A stretch of DNA of 64,000 nucleotides from Dyadobacter soli (GTDB taxonomy: Bacteria > Bacteroidota > Bacteroidia > Cytophagales > Spirosomataceae): NCBI RefSeq assembly GCF_900101885.1, contig NZ_FNAN01000026.1, positions 1 to 64,000 on the forward strand, read 5' to 3'. A program made the translations under genes and the position numbers. Below the pieces are notes generated by a model. The model worked only from the letters and a program-made list of their open reading frames with translations. It searched no databases and was not told the origin of the DNA. Positions 1 to 8,529 of the stretch are shown one piece after another (position 1 is the first letter of the stretch; every line of letters begins with the position of its first letter).

Positions 1-2
1 TG

Positions 3-290
3 GCATTGGAGCTCAGTAACATTTTCACGACTACAAAAGAAAAAATATACGGACTGACCAGGCTGGCTAAGTGGCACGAAAAGGTCAGGCAATCCGGCTT
101 CAAATCATTCAATACCGTTGCCCGCTCGATTGAGAATCACTACAAGACCATTGTTAACTATTTTGATAACAGAAGCACCAATGCATCCGCTGAATCTTTC
201 AATGCGAAGATCAAAGCGTTCAGGGCGCAGTTTAGAGGAGTCAGGAATGTAGAATTCTTCCTTTACCGCCTTACCCAGTTATATGCTTAA
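3..290 (+). CDS. IS transposase, C-terminal part (cut by window edge)
   Basis: The frame is open to the left edge, so only the C-terminal ~95 residues are visible. The tail carries NRSTNASAESFNAKIKAFRA followed by QFRGVRN and FFLYRLTQLY. This is the terminal part of DDE transposases of the ISL3/ISAon1 kind common in Bacteroidota; the Glu in AESFN is probably the last catalytic acidic residue. Whether the element is complete cannot be judged here. The right end of the IS should lie shortly after the stop, within about 291-350, but I could not pair a terminal inverted repeat because the left end is outside the window. Confidence 0.75.
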   Translation, partial: ALELSNIFTTTKEKIYGLTRLAKWHEKVRQSGFKSFNTVARSIENHYKTIVNYFDNRSTNASAESFNAKIKAFRAQFRGVRNVEFFLYRLTQLYA

Positions 291-449
291 TCCAAGGTGC
301 TCCACAACATTTGGTCTTGATCCACAATTGCTTTTCACCCGAAATTGCACAAGGCCGCTCAATTATACTACTTATAAGCCATCTCTATGTCAACATAATT
401 TTACATATTTGAGGCAGTCCAAAATGTATTGTTACCATCATCTGACTCA

Positions 450-1496
450 ATGAAAAGAATATTTACCTATTTGCCGCTGCTTCTGGCTTCCTTGCTCCCC
501 TCATCATGTACCATGGTCGATCACGTAATACCTGATCCGGAGCCAACCGTATATGTTAGCGGGTTTGACGTATCAAACCTGGGTTATGAAGGGAAGTACT
601 GGAAGAATGGCGCATCAGTGATACTGCCGAAGGCTGCATCCAGTATTTCGATAGAACCCTTGTCAATTGCGGTATCCGGAAATGATGTGCATGTGGTAGG
701 ATTCGAGGGGAATGCGCAATTTCAAACCATCGGCAGATATTGGAAAAACGGTGTAGTAACGCAGCTCGATGGCGTGCCGGGGATACTGAATGAAGTCGTG
801 ACGTCAGGAAATGACGTTTATATTGCCGGTGTTAGCTACGCTCCCGATTCAAGTAGTACTAGTGCAACTTACTGGAAAAACGGAAAATCAGTCAAACTTG
901 ACAATGCGGTACATGGCGGGGCGGATGCCATTGCGGTGTCCAATAATGACGTTTACATAGGAGGCTATACTTTTACCTACCTTCCCGGCGCTCGCACTAT
1001 CGCAACTTATTGGAAAAACGGAGCAGCCATACCCCTGGGAGATGGTTCTAAATTCACGTCGGTTAATTCCATTGCCGTAGCAGGCAACGATGTCCATGCC
1101 GTGGGTTACGTGGTAGATGATTCCACGTCCAGCTATGTCGGTAGATACTGGAAGAATGGTGTAGAAACTCCGTTAACAGGTGGAGAAAAGTCATCTAACT
1201 TTCATGTGAGAGTTTCAGGTAGTGACGTATACATTTCAGGTAATGATGAAATTAGTCCTGGGAGATACAGAGCAAAATATTGGAAAAATGGAATCCCAAC
1301 AATACTGAATGACGCGGGCGCTTCCAGTACGGATATTCGGGGTCTTTACGTTGTAAAGAATGACGTTTATGTGACGGGAGTTAGTCTCTACCCCGTGGGT
1401 TGGGTTGCGAAGTACTGGAAGAACGGCGTTCCTGTGAATTTGTCAAATGGAACTACAAGTGCTCATCCAACTTCCATTTTTGTGTTACAGCAGTAA
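450..1496 (+). CDS. Repeat lipoprotein with seven YWKNG motifs, probable beta-propeller
   Basis: A 348-residue predicted lipoprotein. The start at 450 gives a leader MKRIFTYLPLLLASLLPSSC with lipidated Cys20; an in-frame TTG at 429 would spoil the signal peptide. The mature protein contains seven YWKNG motifs at residues ~50, 97, 141, 187, 233, 277 and 322, so the period is 44-47 residues. Most are followed by a hydrophobic strand and then GNDVYI-GG or a variant. Seven repeats of this size suggest a seven-bladed propeller, which is inference. It probably sits on the outer membrane or cell surface. The residues after Cys20 (T-M-VDHVIPDPEP) match those of the three lipoproteins at 1860-4039. 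Function unknown. Confidence 0.85.
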   Translation: MKRIFTYLPLLLASLLPSSCTMVDHVIPDPEPTVYVSGFDVSNLGYEGKYWKNGASVILPKAASSISIEPLSIAVSGNDVHVVGFEGNAQFQTIGRYWKNGVVTQLDGVPGILNEVVTSGNDVYIAGVSYAPDSSSTSATYWKNGKSVKLDNAVHGGADAIAVSNNDVYIGGYTFTYLPGARTIATYWKNGAAIPLGDGSKFTSVNSIAVAGNDVHAVGYVVDDSTSSYVGRYWKNGVETPLTGGEKSSNFHVRVSGSDVYISGNDEISPGRYRAKYWKNGIPTILNDAGASSTDIRGLYVVKNDVYVTGVSLYPVGWVAKYWKNGVPVNLSNGTTSAHPTSIFVLQQ

Positions 1497-1510
1497 TATT
1501 CTAGTTTAGT

Positions 1511-1554
1511 AAAAGAGACCATGAATTCCTGTAACAGGATTCATGGTCTCTTTT
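1511..1554. terminator. Bidirectional intrinsic terminator
   Basis: A ~21-bp stem (AAAAGAGACCATGAAT-CCTGT and its complement, with one bulged base) around an AA loop, with A-rich left and T-rich right flanks. It lies 15 bp after the stop of the YWKNG lipoprotein gene and should end its transcript. Confidence 0.8.
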
Positions 1555-1631
1555 GCTTCTCCTTCATTAAAACCACCCCCACCACCGCCGCAGGAAAAAT
1601 GCAACCCATTCATTATCTTCGCCATGCAAAT

Positions 1632-1841
1632 ATGAAGAAGATGACGTTGTTGAAGAAATTCCTGCTTTTTGTGCTGTTGGTTGCGACAAATATTTCCCTC
1701 TATTATTCTGTGATTATCCTCGAACCCCAGGTCGACTACCGGGTAGTTTTCATTGTCGTGCGTGCGATGCTCGTTACAAGCGTGCTGATGCAGGTACTCA
1801 CGGCGACGGGGTTCATGAAGGAAGAAAAACCTTGGTGGTAA
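1632..1841 (+). CDS. Small membrane protein, unknown
   Basis: A 69-residue product starting MKKMTLLKKFLLFVLLVATN, with two hydrophobic segments (about residues 8-28 and 34-56) and a short charged tail ending EEKPWW. The frame also opens at 1521, but that codon is inside the preceding terminator stem, so 1632 is preferred. It converges on the lipoprotein gene ending at 1860, with 18 bp between stops. No family recognised. A longer reading on the opposite strand (1506-1859) has low-complexity sequence and is less credible. Confidence 0.5.
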   Translation: MKKMTLLKKFLLFVLLVATNISLYYSVIILEPQVDYRVVFIVVRAMLVTSVLMQVLTATGFMKEEKPWW

Positions 1842-1859
1842 CCCCGTCACGCGACGCAT

Positions 1860-2486
1860 TTATTTAGCCTTGAACCGGATCCATGATTCGGCGCGATCTC
1901 TCACCGCGGTATAGTCGTACGGGGTTTTTTGTAACTTTTTATAAGTTTCTAAATTGACAATGGAGAAAAGTCGCATCCGGAGTGAGATCGGTGTCCAGGG
2001 ATTCAGGTGGTAATCTATGATGTAGAACTGTGACCGGGTCTCGCCTACGGCCATGTTGGCCGTGTTGATATCGGCAGACCAATCGAGAAAGTCTTCTGTA
2101 TCGATTCCGCCGACGGTCATGTAGAGTGCATACTGATTTTCCTGCCCCTTAGGTGGCTCGGCGATCCGCTTGTAAGTCAACTGCACTTTGTACCGGTACA
2201 AGAAGTCTTCTGTGCCCGTTTTTTGCCACGAATATTCTTTCCCGGGTGCAAACAGGGAATCTGTGGGTGTTAGCGTTGCAGCGACAGCGGTATTGGAGCT
2301 GCCCGACATAAATTCCAGCTTTTCTATTTCAAACTCACAAGGGAATGCACGGGATTGTCCGTTAAGTCTGTTACAGTTAGGAACCGGCTCTGGGACCACG
2401 TGGTCGTCGGTGCAAGACATTGCCAGGGAAAGCGCAAACAGCAGGATGGCGGAAAGAAGTCGGAGAGCGGAAATGTTTTTTGTCAT
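1860..2486 (-). CDS. Lipoprotein, paralogue A of a tandem triplet
   Basis: A 208-residue predicted lipoprotein: hydrophobic leader, lipobox LAMSC with Cys25, then TDDHVVPEPVPNC. The rest is beta-rich, with conserved blocks RAFPCEFEIEKLEFMSGSSN, LTPTDSLF, YKVQLTYKRIAE and a C-terminal DRAESWIRFKA. It is clearly homologous to the two genes to its right (2634-3266 and 3407-4039) but the most diverged of the three. The spacing of ~150 bp and the conserved leader before each ATG suggest each copy has its own promoter. No known family recognised; surface-exposed or outer-membrane location is inferred from the lipobox. Confidence 0.8.
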   Translation of the reverse strand: MTKNISALRLLSAILLFALSLAMSCTDDHVVPEPVPNCNRLNGQSRAFPCEFEIEKLEFMSGSSNTAVAATLTPTDSLFAPGKEYSWQKTGTEDFLYRYKVQLTYKRIAEPPKGQENQYALYMTVGGIDTEDFLDWSADINTANMAVGETRSQFYIIDYHLNPWTPISLRMRLFSIVNLETYKKLQKTPYDYTAVRDRAESWIRFKAK

Positions 2487-2633
2487 AGTGAATGCAGGGT
2501 ATGTTTAGATTAGCAAATGGATTTATAGAGAACTTGGCTGAATTGATATTCAGCCGGTAGCTTGTCATATTTAGTTATCTTATTGTTAAAAGCCATTGCG
2601 GGCTTGGGATACTCGTTAGCTGGTCCAATAACC

Positions 2634-3266
2634 TTAATTGGTAGCCTTGAACCTGATCCACGATTCGGCACGATCCCGGAATGAAGCATAGTTATACGGA
2701 GCTATCTTCAATTTTTCGTTGGTTCCTCGATTGACAATCGCAAATAATTGCATCCACAGCGGACTGGGACTCCAGATAGCAAGGTCATATTCGATGTAGA
2801 AAAACTGCGAGCGGGTTTGACCTACTGCCATATTGTCGGTATTAATGTCAAAATCCCAATTTATAAAGTCTTCAGAGTCGGTACCGCCACGTAGCAGGTA
2901 CAGGTTGTATTGATTATCCGTCCCTTTCGGTGCTTCGGCAATACGCTTGAAAGTCAGCCGCACTTTGTACGTAACGTTGAAGGTTTCAGTGCCTGTTTTA
3001 TGCCACGTATAATATGGGCCTTTCCGTTCAAAAAGCGAGTCGGTAGGTGTTAACGTCTCGAAGGCAGTGACATTTGAACTGCCCGACATGAAGTCCAGTT
3101 TCTGGATTTCAAACTCACAAGGGAATGCGCGGGGTTGCCCGTTGGTTCTATTGCAATTGGAAACCGGCTCTGGGATCACATGGTCCTTCGTGCAAGACAT
3201 TGCCAAAGTAAGTACAAATAGCAGGGTGGCAGAAAGTAATCGGCTGGCGGAGAAGTGCTGTTTCAT
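2634..3266 (-). CDS. Lipoprotein, paralogue B of a tandem triplet
   Basis: A 210-residue predicted lipoprotein, MKQHFSASRL leader, lipobox LAMSC (Cys25), then TKDHVIPEPVSNCNR. The first ~75 residues are nearly identical to paralogue C (3407-4039), and divergence is concentrated in the middle and C-terminal part (NLYLLRGGTDSEDFINWDFD versus YLYLLQGSSDYEESINYGFD). The C-terminus is DRAESWIRFKATN. The sequence before the start codon and after the stop is also shared with copy C, which points to a recent duplication of a unit including promoter and gene. Function unknown. Confidence 0.8.
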   Translation of the reverse strand: MKQHFSASRLLSATLLFVLTLAMSCTKDHVIPEPVSNCNRTNGQPRAFPCEFEIQKLDFMSGSSNVTAFETLTPTDSLFERKGPYYTWHKTGTETFNVTYKVRLTFKRIAEAPKGTDNQYNLYLLRGGTDSEDFINWDFDINTDNMAVGQTRSQFFYIEYDLAIWSPSPLWMQLFAIVNRGTNEKLKIAPYNYASFRDRAESWIRFKATN

Positions 3267-3406
3267 AGTGAATGTTAGGGTGTAGTTTGAGTAGTAAATG
3301 ATTTATCATGGAAATGATATGCAGCCGGTAATTTGATCCAGCTGCTCACCGCAAATGAGTCGATGAAAGAAGTGAAACCCTGATGAATATATCAGAAGCA
3401 ATAACC

Positions 3407-4039
3407 TCAATTGGTAGCCTGGAACTTGATCCACGATTCTGCACGGTCTCGTAATGCGGTATAGTTGTACGGAGCAACCTTCAATTTTTCGTAAGTGTCC
3501 CGATTGATAATTGCAAATAAATTCATCCACAGCGGACTGGGATTCCAGTTAGCCAGGGAAAATTCGATGTAGAAAAACTGCGAGCGGGTTTGACCTACGG
3601 CCATATTGTCGGTATTAATGTCAAATCCATAATTTATAGACTCTTCATAGTCGCTACTGCCCTGTAGCAAGTATAGGTAGTAGCGATTATCCTTCCCTTT
3701 TGGCCCTTCGGCAATACGCTTGAAAGTCAGCCGTACTTTGTACACAATGGTGAAATTTTCGGTGCCTGTTTTATACCACTTATAATATGCCCCTTTCCGT
3801 TCAAAAAGCGAGTCGGTAGGTGTTAACGTCTCGAAGGCAGTGACATTGGAACTGCCCCACATGAAGTCCAATTTCTGGATTTCAAACTCACAAGGGAATG
3901 CCCTGGGTTGCCCGTTGACTCTATTACAATTGGAAACCGGCTCTGGGATCACATGGTCCTTCGTGCAAGACATTGCCAAAGTAAGTACAAATAGCAGGGT
4001 GGCAGAAAGTAATCGACTGGCGGAGAAGTGCTGTTTCAT
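3407..4039 (-). CDS. Lipoprotein, paralogue C of a tandem triplet
   Basis: A 210-residue predicted lipoprotein with the same leader and Cys25 tether as paralogue B. It keeps the family blocks: FPCEFEIQKLDFM, LTPTDSLFERKG, YKVRLTFKRIAEGPKG, NTDNMAVGQTRSQFFYIE and the C-terminal DRAESWIKFQATN. Two Cys in the mature part (in NCNR and FPCEF) are conserved in all three copies and may form a disulfide. It is the first gene of the leftward series; the AT-rich stretch 4040-4333 should hold its promoter. No function can be assigned. Confidence 0.8.
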   Translation of the reverse strand: MKQHFSASRLLSATLLFVLTLAMSCTKDHVIPEPVSNCNRVNGQPRAFPCEFEIQKLDFMWGSSNVTAFETLTPTDSLFERKGAYYKWYKTGTENFTIVYKVRLTFKRIAEGPKGKDNRYYLYLLQGSSDYEESINYGFDINTDNMAVGQTRSQFFYIEFSLANWNPSPLWMNLFAIINRDTYEKLKVAPYNYTALRDRAESWIKFQATN

Positions 4040-4333
4040 AGTGAATGTCAGGGTGTAGGTTGAGTAGTAATTGATTTGTAATCAGAAAGATATCTATTTA
4101 ATATAGAAAGTCAAATAAAAGTAAAATTTAGTATACTTATCAATTATTCTTCGGTAATCCGTCATTTGGGTAATCAGAAATACCGGTATTGCCCGGCAAT
4201 TCACCGCTACTATCCTCAGTTAACCCCGCAGTTTTTACAATTCATACAGCTTACCCAGGCATAGGACTGATTCTCCAATGATTTTTGCATCGCGGATACA
4301 AAATTCCGTGTGACAAAATTCATTTAATCAGCC
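4040..4333. other. AT-rich divergent intergenic region
   Basis: 294 bp between divergently transcribed lipoprotein genes. It is markedly A/T-rich on its left half and contains no credible reading frame. It presumably carries promoters for both sides, but no full TTTG / TAnnTTTG pair stood out. Confidence 0.5.
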
Positions 4334-5599
4334 ATGAAACGTATTTCCTATTTCATCATTTGTTTGCTCCTTACTTTGGGGGCGTGTAAAGAAAACACTG
4401 ATCCTACGCCTGTCGATGGTAATCCTGAAATGCCCGGCCCGCCTGCCAATGAAGCCGGCGCCGTGCAGCCGGTAGGAACGCCCGAGGGAGCGGCGGTCGT
4501 CAAGACGATCGGTGCGGCCGGCGGAACGATCGCTTCCGGCGACGGGCGGTTTACGGTAACGGTGCCTGCTGGGGCGCTGGACAAGGATGTGGCCATCTCC
4601 ATGCAGCCTATTTCAAATACCAATGGCTCGGGTGTCGGGGCGGGGTATCGGATGCTGCCCGATGGCCAGAAATTCCTGAAAGCACTCACGATGACGTTCG
4701 CCTACACCGAAGAGGAGGTCGAGCAGACCATGCCCGAAGCTTTGGGTATTGCGTATCAAAACAAGGAAGGGGTATGGATGTCCGTAGGCGGCTTAGCGCT
4801 GGATAAGGCGAAGAAAAGCATTTCCATCGAGGTGGATCACTTCACGGACTTTACATTCTTTGAATACGTATGGGTCGATCCGGTTTATAAGGCCATTGAT
4901 CCAGGTCGGTCGGTGACGATCAGAGCGTATGGATTGGGCACAATCAATATACTGGCGAAGAAGTTGCCCAAGGGTATGGAAGTAGCCCTTCCGAAGCCCA
5001 ATGAAATTGATTATATCGATGGCTGGCAGCTCGAAGGTGAAGGTAAATTGTCGGGGAGCGGCAAGGAGGTGGTGTATTTGGCGCCTGGCGAGATCCCGGC
5101 GAAGAATCCGGCGACGGTCACGCTGAAACTGACATCGCCCACAAAGGAGGTAGCGGAGCTTTACACGAGGATATATGTGGTACCGGAAGGCGTGTCGTTG
5201 CAGGTAGGCGGTGGCGGCTGGATCCACCTGCCGATTTCCGGGGCAAATTTGTCTGGCGCTATCAAAGGAATCGATGCGCAGGACGGTTCCCGGGTGATCA
5301 ATATCAAATGGCATGGCGGCTCCGGTGCCATGGGTGCGTTAGGTACTTTCAAATGGACGGTCAAAACGGTAACGGCTATCTACAAGCCCGATCAGACCAC
5401 GCAGTATATGCATTTTTACGGCAAAGCACCCTACGTGAGCGATGGCTCGCTGAAAGTGGATGCTATGCGGTACGGAGAACTGATGGGGACATTCGACGTG
5501 CAGCCTGCGGGACTCTACGTCACCACCTACCCGCCCGTTATCAGTACTTCGAGTATGCGTGGGGTTTTCAGGGTTAAATGCTTTGATTGCGCTAAATGA
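4334..5599 (+). CDS. ZU5-like domain lipoprotein
   Basis: A 421-residue predicted lipoprotein with leader MKRISYFIICLLLTLGAC (Cys18) and a Pro/Glu-rich linker. Residues ~50-150 have the pattern of ZU5-type beta domains: IGAAGGTIASGDGRFTVTVP, AGALDKDVAISMQPI, then a conserved Y-RMLPDGQKF block. The remainder (~165-420) is beta-rich and not recognised; it includes VDHFTDFTFFEYVWVDP and ends with two Cys (CFDC). ZU5 lipoproteins of this type are common surface proteins in Bacteroidota with no defined role. It is followed after 72 bp by the dienelactone hydrolase on the same strand, and the two could share a transcript. Confidence 0.75.
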   Translation: MKRISYFIICLLLTLGACKENTDPTPVDGNPEMPGPPANEAGAVQPVGTPEGAAVVKTIGAAGGTIASGDGRFTVTVPAGALDKDVAISMQPISNTNGSGVGAGYRMLPDGQKFLKALTMTFAYTEEEVEQTMPEALGIAYQNKEGVWMSVGGLALDKAKKSISIEVDHFTDFTFFEYVWVDPVYKAIDPGRSVTIRAYGLGTINILAKKLPKGMEVALPKPNEIDYIDGWQLEGEGKLSGSGKEVVYLAPGEIPAKNPATVTLKLTSPTKEVAELYTRIYVVPEGVSLQVGGGGWIHLPISGANLSGAIKGIDAQDGSRVINIKWHGGSGAMGALGTFKWTVKTVTAIYKPDQTTQYMHFYGKAPYVSDGSLKVDAMRYGELMGTFDVQPAGLYVTTYPPVISTSSMRGVFRVKCFDCAK

Positions 5600-5613
5600 C
5601 AGCGGGTTCCTGA

Positions 5614-5644
5614 ACAAAAAGCATTTACTTTACAAAAAGCATTT
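5614..5644. repeat. 13-bp direct repeat upstream of the dienelactone hydrolase gene
   Basis: ACAAAAAGCATTT occurs at 5614-5626 and again at 5632-5644, 18 bp start to start, just before the ATG at 5672. It may be a regulatory site or chance in an A-rich leader. Confidence 0.35.
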
Positions 5645-5671
5645 TCACCGCAAACCTTACACCCGAATCCC

Positions 5672-6559
5672 ATGGCCCAGCTCAAAAAAGAAGACATCAA
5701 ACAGGAGGTATTCGACCTTTATGACGACTATGCGCACGACCGGATCGATCGCCGCAACTTTGTGCAAAGCTTGTCCGCCTATGCGGTAGGAGGTGTAACG
5801 GTGGCTTCGCTGATGGGCTTCCTGATGCCCGACTACCAGGGACAGATCCAGGTACAGGCGAGTGACCCACGTTTGCAATCGGATTATGTGAATTATGATT
5901 CTCCCAAAGGCGGGAAGACGATTAAAGCATTGCTGTCCAGGCCTGCGGAAGCAAAAGGGAAGCTGGGAGGAATTGTGGTAGTGCACGAAAACCGGGGATT
6001 AAACCCGCATATCGAAGACGTGGCGCGGAGGGCGGCATTGGCCGGTTTTATTTCCATCGCGCCGGATGCGCTTTCACCGCTGGGTGGGTATCCGGGTAAT
6101 GACGATGCCGGTCGTGAGTTACAAGCCAAGCGCGACCGTAATGAAATGCAGGAAGATTTTATTGCTGCCTATGAATATCTGAAAAACCACAAGGACTGCA
6201 ATGGAAAAATCGGTGTGGTGGGTTTCTGCTTTGGCGGGGCCATTGCCAATATGATGGCGGTGCGCATTCCCGACCTGGCGGCTTCGGTACCATTTTACGG
6301 CGGGCAACCGGCTGCGGAAGACGTCCCGAAGATCAAAGCGCCGTTACTGCTGCATTACGCGGCCCTGGACACGCGCGTGAACGAAGGCTGGCCCGCGTAC
6401 GAGAAAGCATTGAAGGAAAATCACAAAACATATACGGCATTCATGTACCCGGATGCAAACCACGGCTTCCACAACGATACCACGCCTCGGTACGATAAAG
6501 CCGCAGCCGAACTGGCCTGGAAACGGACGATCGATTTCTTTAAGGAAAAACTGGCCTAG
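5672..6559 (+). CDS. Dienelactone hydrolase family protein
   Basis: A 295-residue alpha/beta hydrolase of the dienelactone hydrolase family. The nucleophile motif GFCFGG places Cys186, with Asp233 (ALDTRVN) and His264 (DANHGFHN) completing the Cys-Asp-His triad; Glu106 in HENRG matches the conserved family glutamate. Residues 27-60 (RRNFVQSLSAYAVGGVTVAS then a hydrophobic stretch) look like a Tat-type signal placed behind a 26-residue N-terminal extension, as in many predicted exported dienelactone hydrolases. The true substrate is unknown. The gene is alone with its own terminator at 6586-6625. Confidence 0.9.
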   Translation: MAQLKKEDIKQEVFDLYDDYAHDRIDRRNFVQSLSAYAVGGVTVASLMGFLMPDYQGQIQVQASDPRLQSDYVNYDSPKGGKTIKALLSRPAEAKGKLGGIVVVHENRGLNPHIEDVARRAALAGFISIAPDALSPLGGYPGNDDAGRELQAKRDRNEMQEDFIAAYEYLKNHKDCNGKIGVVGFCFGGAIANMMAVRIPDLAASVPFYGGQPAAEDVPKIKAPLLLHYAALDTRVNEGWPAYEKALKENHKTYTAFMYPDANHGFHNDTTPRYDKAAAELAWKRTIDFFKEKLA

Positions 6560-6585
6560 CAGGACAGGAATATCGTTTTAAACCA

Positions 6586-6625
6586 AATCGCCCCGCGGAG
6601 AAGATAGAAGTCTCGCGGGGCGATT
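6586..6625. terminator. Bidirectional terminator between convergent genes
   Basis: Inverted repeat AATCGCCCCGCG-GAGA / TCTCGCGGGGCGATT with a ~10-nt loop, between the stops of the dienelactone hydrolase gene (6559) and the YjbH-like gene (6629). Confidence 0.8.
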
Positions 6626-6628
6626 GCA

Positions 6629-8518
6629 TTATGGTCTTTGCCTGTTGAAATAATCGGTGTGGTATTGCCGGAGCTTCTGGTCGAGCTGGTAGCCGGTGCG
6701 GTAACGTTCGCCGATCCTGAACCCGCGGGTATAGCTGTATTCCCAGCGGAACTCGTCGGTTGTCCGGAACCTGGCTTTTTTACCCTGGGCAATCTTTCCG
6801 GGCGGTATAGGAACTGCGAAATTGAAACCGGCGGTTGTCCCGTTATTGGTTTTCATAATGTACAAACCCACTTCCGCATTGGTAAACTGCCTGATCAGGT
6901 CGAAACGGGCACCTTCATCGCCGGCAAGATATCTCCCGCCCGACAGTTTCAGCGTCACATCCGGTTTAGAAAGCCGGTAAGCCGCGTCGGCGATAAGTAG
7001 CAGGTTATCCACGTTTTCGTAGTAAATCCCGGTTTTGGTATAATAATACAAGCCGGTAAGGCCGCCTTCCAACCCGAACGACCACGGGCCGGAGAGGTCG
7101 TGATGGCGGTACTGGACATTTACACCGTATTGATCATTATAAAAATAACCCGCCGAGGCGCTGACGAAATGCTTACCGAATGCAAGAAACTGGTTCAGGA
7201 ATAGGGGTGCCGGGCGGATGATCTTCGGGCGGTTGTCCATGTCGTTGGTAATCGGGAAGAGCACGCCTGCATTCAGCGCCATTCCTTTCCAGAGATAAAA
7301 CTGCGTTTGGAGTAAAAGGCTGGTGTTGCTTTGCAAAGTCTTCTCGCGGTAGCCAAAATTTGCCGCAAACACCGGTTGGAGCCAGAAGTCGAACTTGTAC
7401 TTGTTCAGCAAAAAGCGGGGCAGGTGCATTTCGTTTTTTGCGAGCTGTCGATAACCGATCCGTTTGCCTATGCTGTAAGCGCCTATCGGCACGCCCTGGA
7501 ATAGCGGTACGAACTCCCGCCTATTCGAATCGGGCAAAGCGCGTTCCATTTCCACCATTCCCACGTAAGGATTACGGTAAAGCCGCTGCTCGTAAGCTAT
7601 TTTCCCGGAGTCGGAACCGATCGTCAGGTTTTCAAAATTGTTGAGCAACTTTTCCTTTTCAGAAACGGGCGCAGGCTTGGCTGGCTTCGCGCGCGCCGCT
7701 TCCTGGTAATTGCGCAACCTTTTGGGGAGCGGAAGCATATTCAATGCATAGGAAGTCCCGAAAGTCACCTGGTCGAAGTTCAGTACGCCGGCCTGAACGG
7801 TCCACCGTTTGAAGAGCGTGGCGTAAAGTCCGGTATTGAAGTGCTGGCTGTCCCATTCGGCCATGAACCCCGCTTTGTTGTCGAACCGCAGGTTGAAACC
7901 TCCGAAAGGTCCCGACAAGTAGCGGTAGGCAAGGTCCTTCTTCTTGATGATTTCAAGATTGCCCAGAATGTTGTAGTTGCTTTTTTCAGATTCGTCGCGC
8001 TGAAGGTGGATCGGGCTACCGAATCCGGCCGTGACGTCGGCGTAAAAACGATTCCCCAGGCGGAGCGTTTTACTCGCTACGAGTGCATTGGTAGACAGTG
8101 AATTATCGATCCCGAACGGGGCCGAAACAATGATGGCCACTGAGGGAAGTTTGCTGGTTTCCTTTAAAAGCAGGTATTTGATATCGAGCTGCCGGTCGCC
8201 GATACCCTTTTGGCCGCGCTTGACTTCGTTATTAATCCGCAGCAGGTTGACGTTGATTTCGAGTCTCGGCAGCAATGTCAGATTGGCAAAATAGATTCCC
8301 TCCGAGTTTTTACGGTTGAACCTGAAACCGTAATGAATCGGATTGAAATGGTAGCCAAACTGGAATGCGGCATCGTCCGTCTGACGGGCCGTAGGGATGT
8401 AAATCAACCCCGGCTTACCCGAAATGTTCGTTTGTGCGTGTACGTGAGTGCTCAGACATAGAGCAAGCAGAAAGGGAAACAATACATTTCCCCTCCTGCT
8501 CCTAACAAATTGAATCAT
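6629..8518 (-). CDS. YjbH-like outer-membrane protein
   Basis: A 629-residue exported protein (signal peptide ending at about HVHAQ29). It carries the YjbH-domain opening NISGKPGLIYIPTARQTDDA followed by alternating beta strands across the whole length, consistent with one or two outer-membrane barrels. In enterobacteria YjbH belongs to the yjbEFGH exopolysaccharide operon. No yjbE, yjbF or yjbG homologue is visible here. Instead the gene follows a coiled-coil lipoprotein gene (8530-9567) with an 11-bp gap, so the two are probably co-transcribed. Role in envelope or exopolysaccharide biology is inferred from the family only. Confidence 0.8.
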   Translation of the reverse strand: MIQFVRSRRGNVLFPFLLALCLSTHVHAQTNISGKPGLIYIPTARQTDDAAFQFGYHFNPIHYGFRFNRKNSEGIYFANLTLLPRLEINVNLLRINNEVKRGQKGIGDRQLDIKYLLLKETSKLPSVAIIVSAPFGIDNSLSTNALVASKTLRLGNRFYADVTAGFGSPIHLQRDESEKSNYNILGNLEIIKKKDLAYRYLSGPFGGFNLRFDNKAGFMAEWDSQHFNTGLYATLFKRWTVQAGVLNFDQVTFGTSYALNMLPLPKRLRNYQEAARAKPAKPAPVSEKEKLLNNFENLTIGSDSGKIAYEQRLYRNPYVGMVEMERALPDSNRREFVPLFQGVPIGAYSIGKRIGYRQLAKNEMHLPRFLLNKYKFDFWLQPVFAANFGYREKTLQSNTSLLLQTQFYLWKGMALNAGVLFPITNDMDNRPKIIRPAPLFLNQFLAFGKHFVSASAGYFYNDQYGVNVQYRHHDLSGPWSFGLEGGLTGLYYYTKTGIYYENVDNLLLIADAAYRLSKPDVTLKLSGGRYLAGDEGARFDLIRQFTNAEVGLYIMKTNNGTTAGFNFAVPIPPGKIAQGKKARFRTTDEFRWEYSYTRGFRIGERYRTGYQLDQKLRQYHTDYFNRQRP

Positions 8519-8529
8519 CCGCCTAATCG

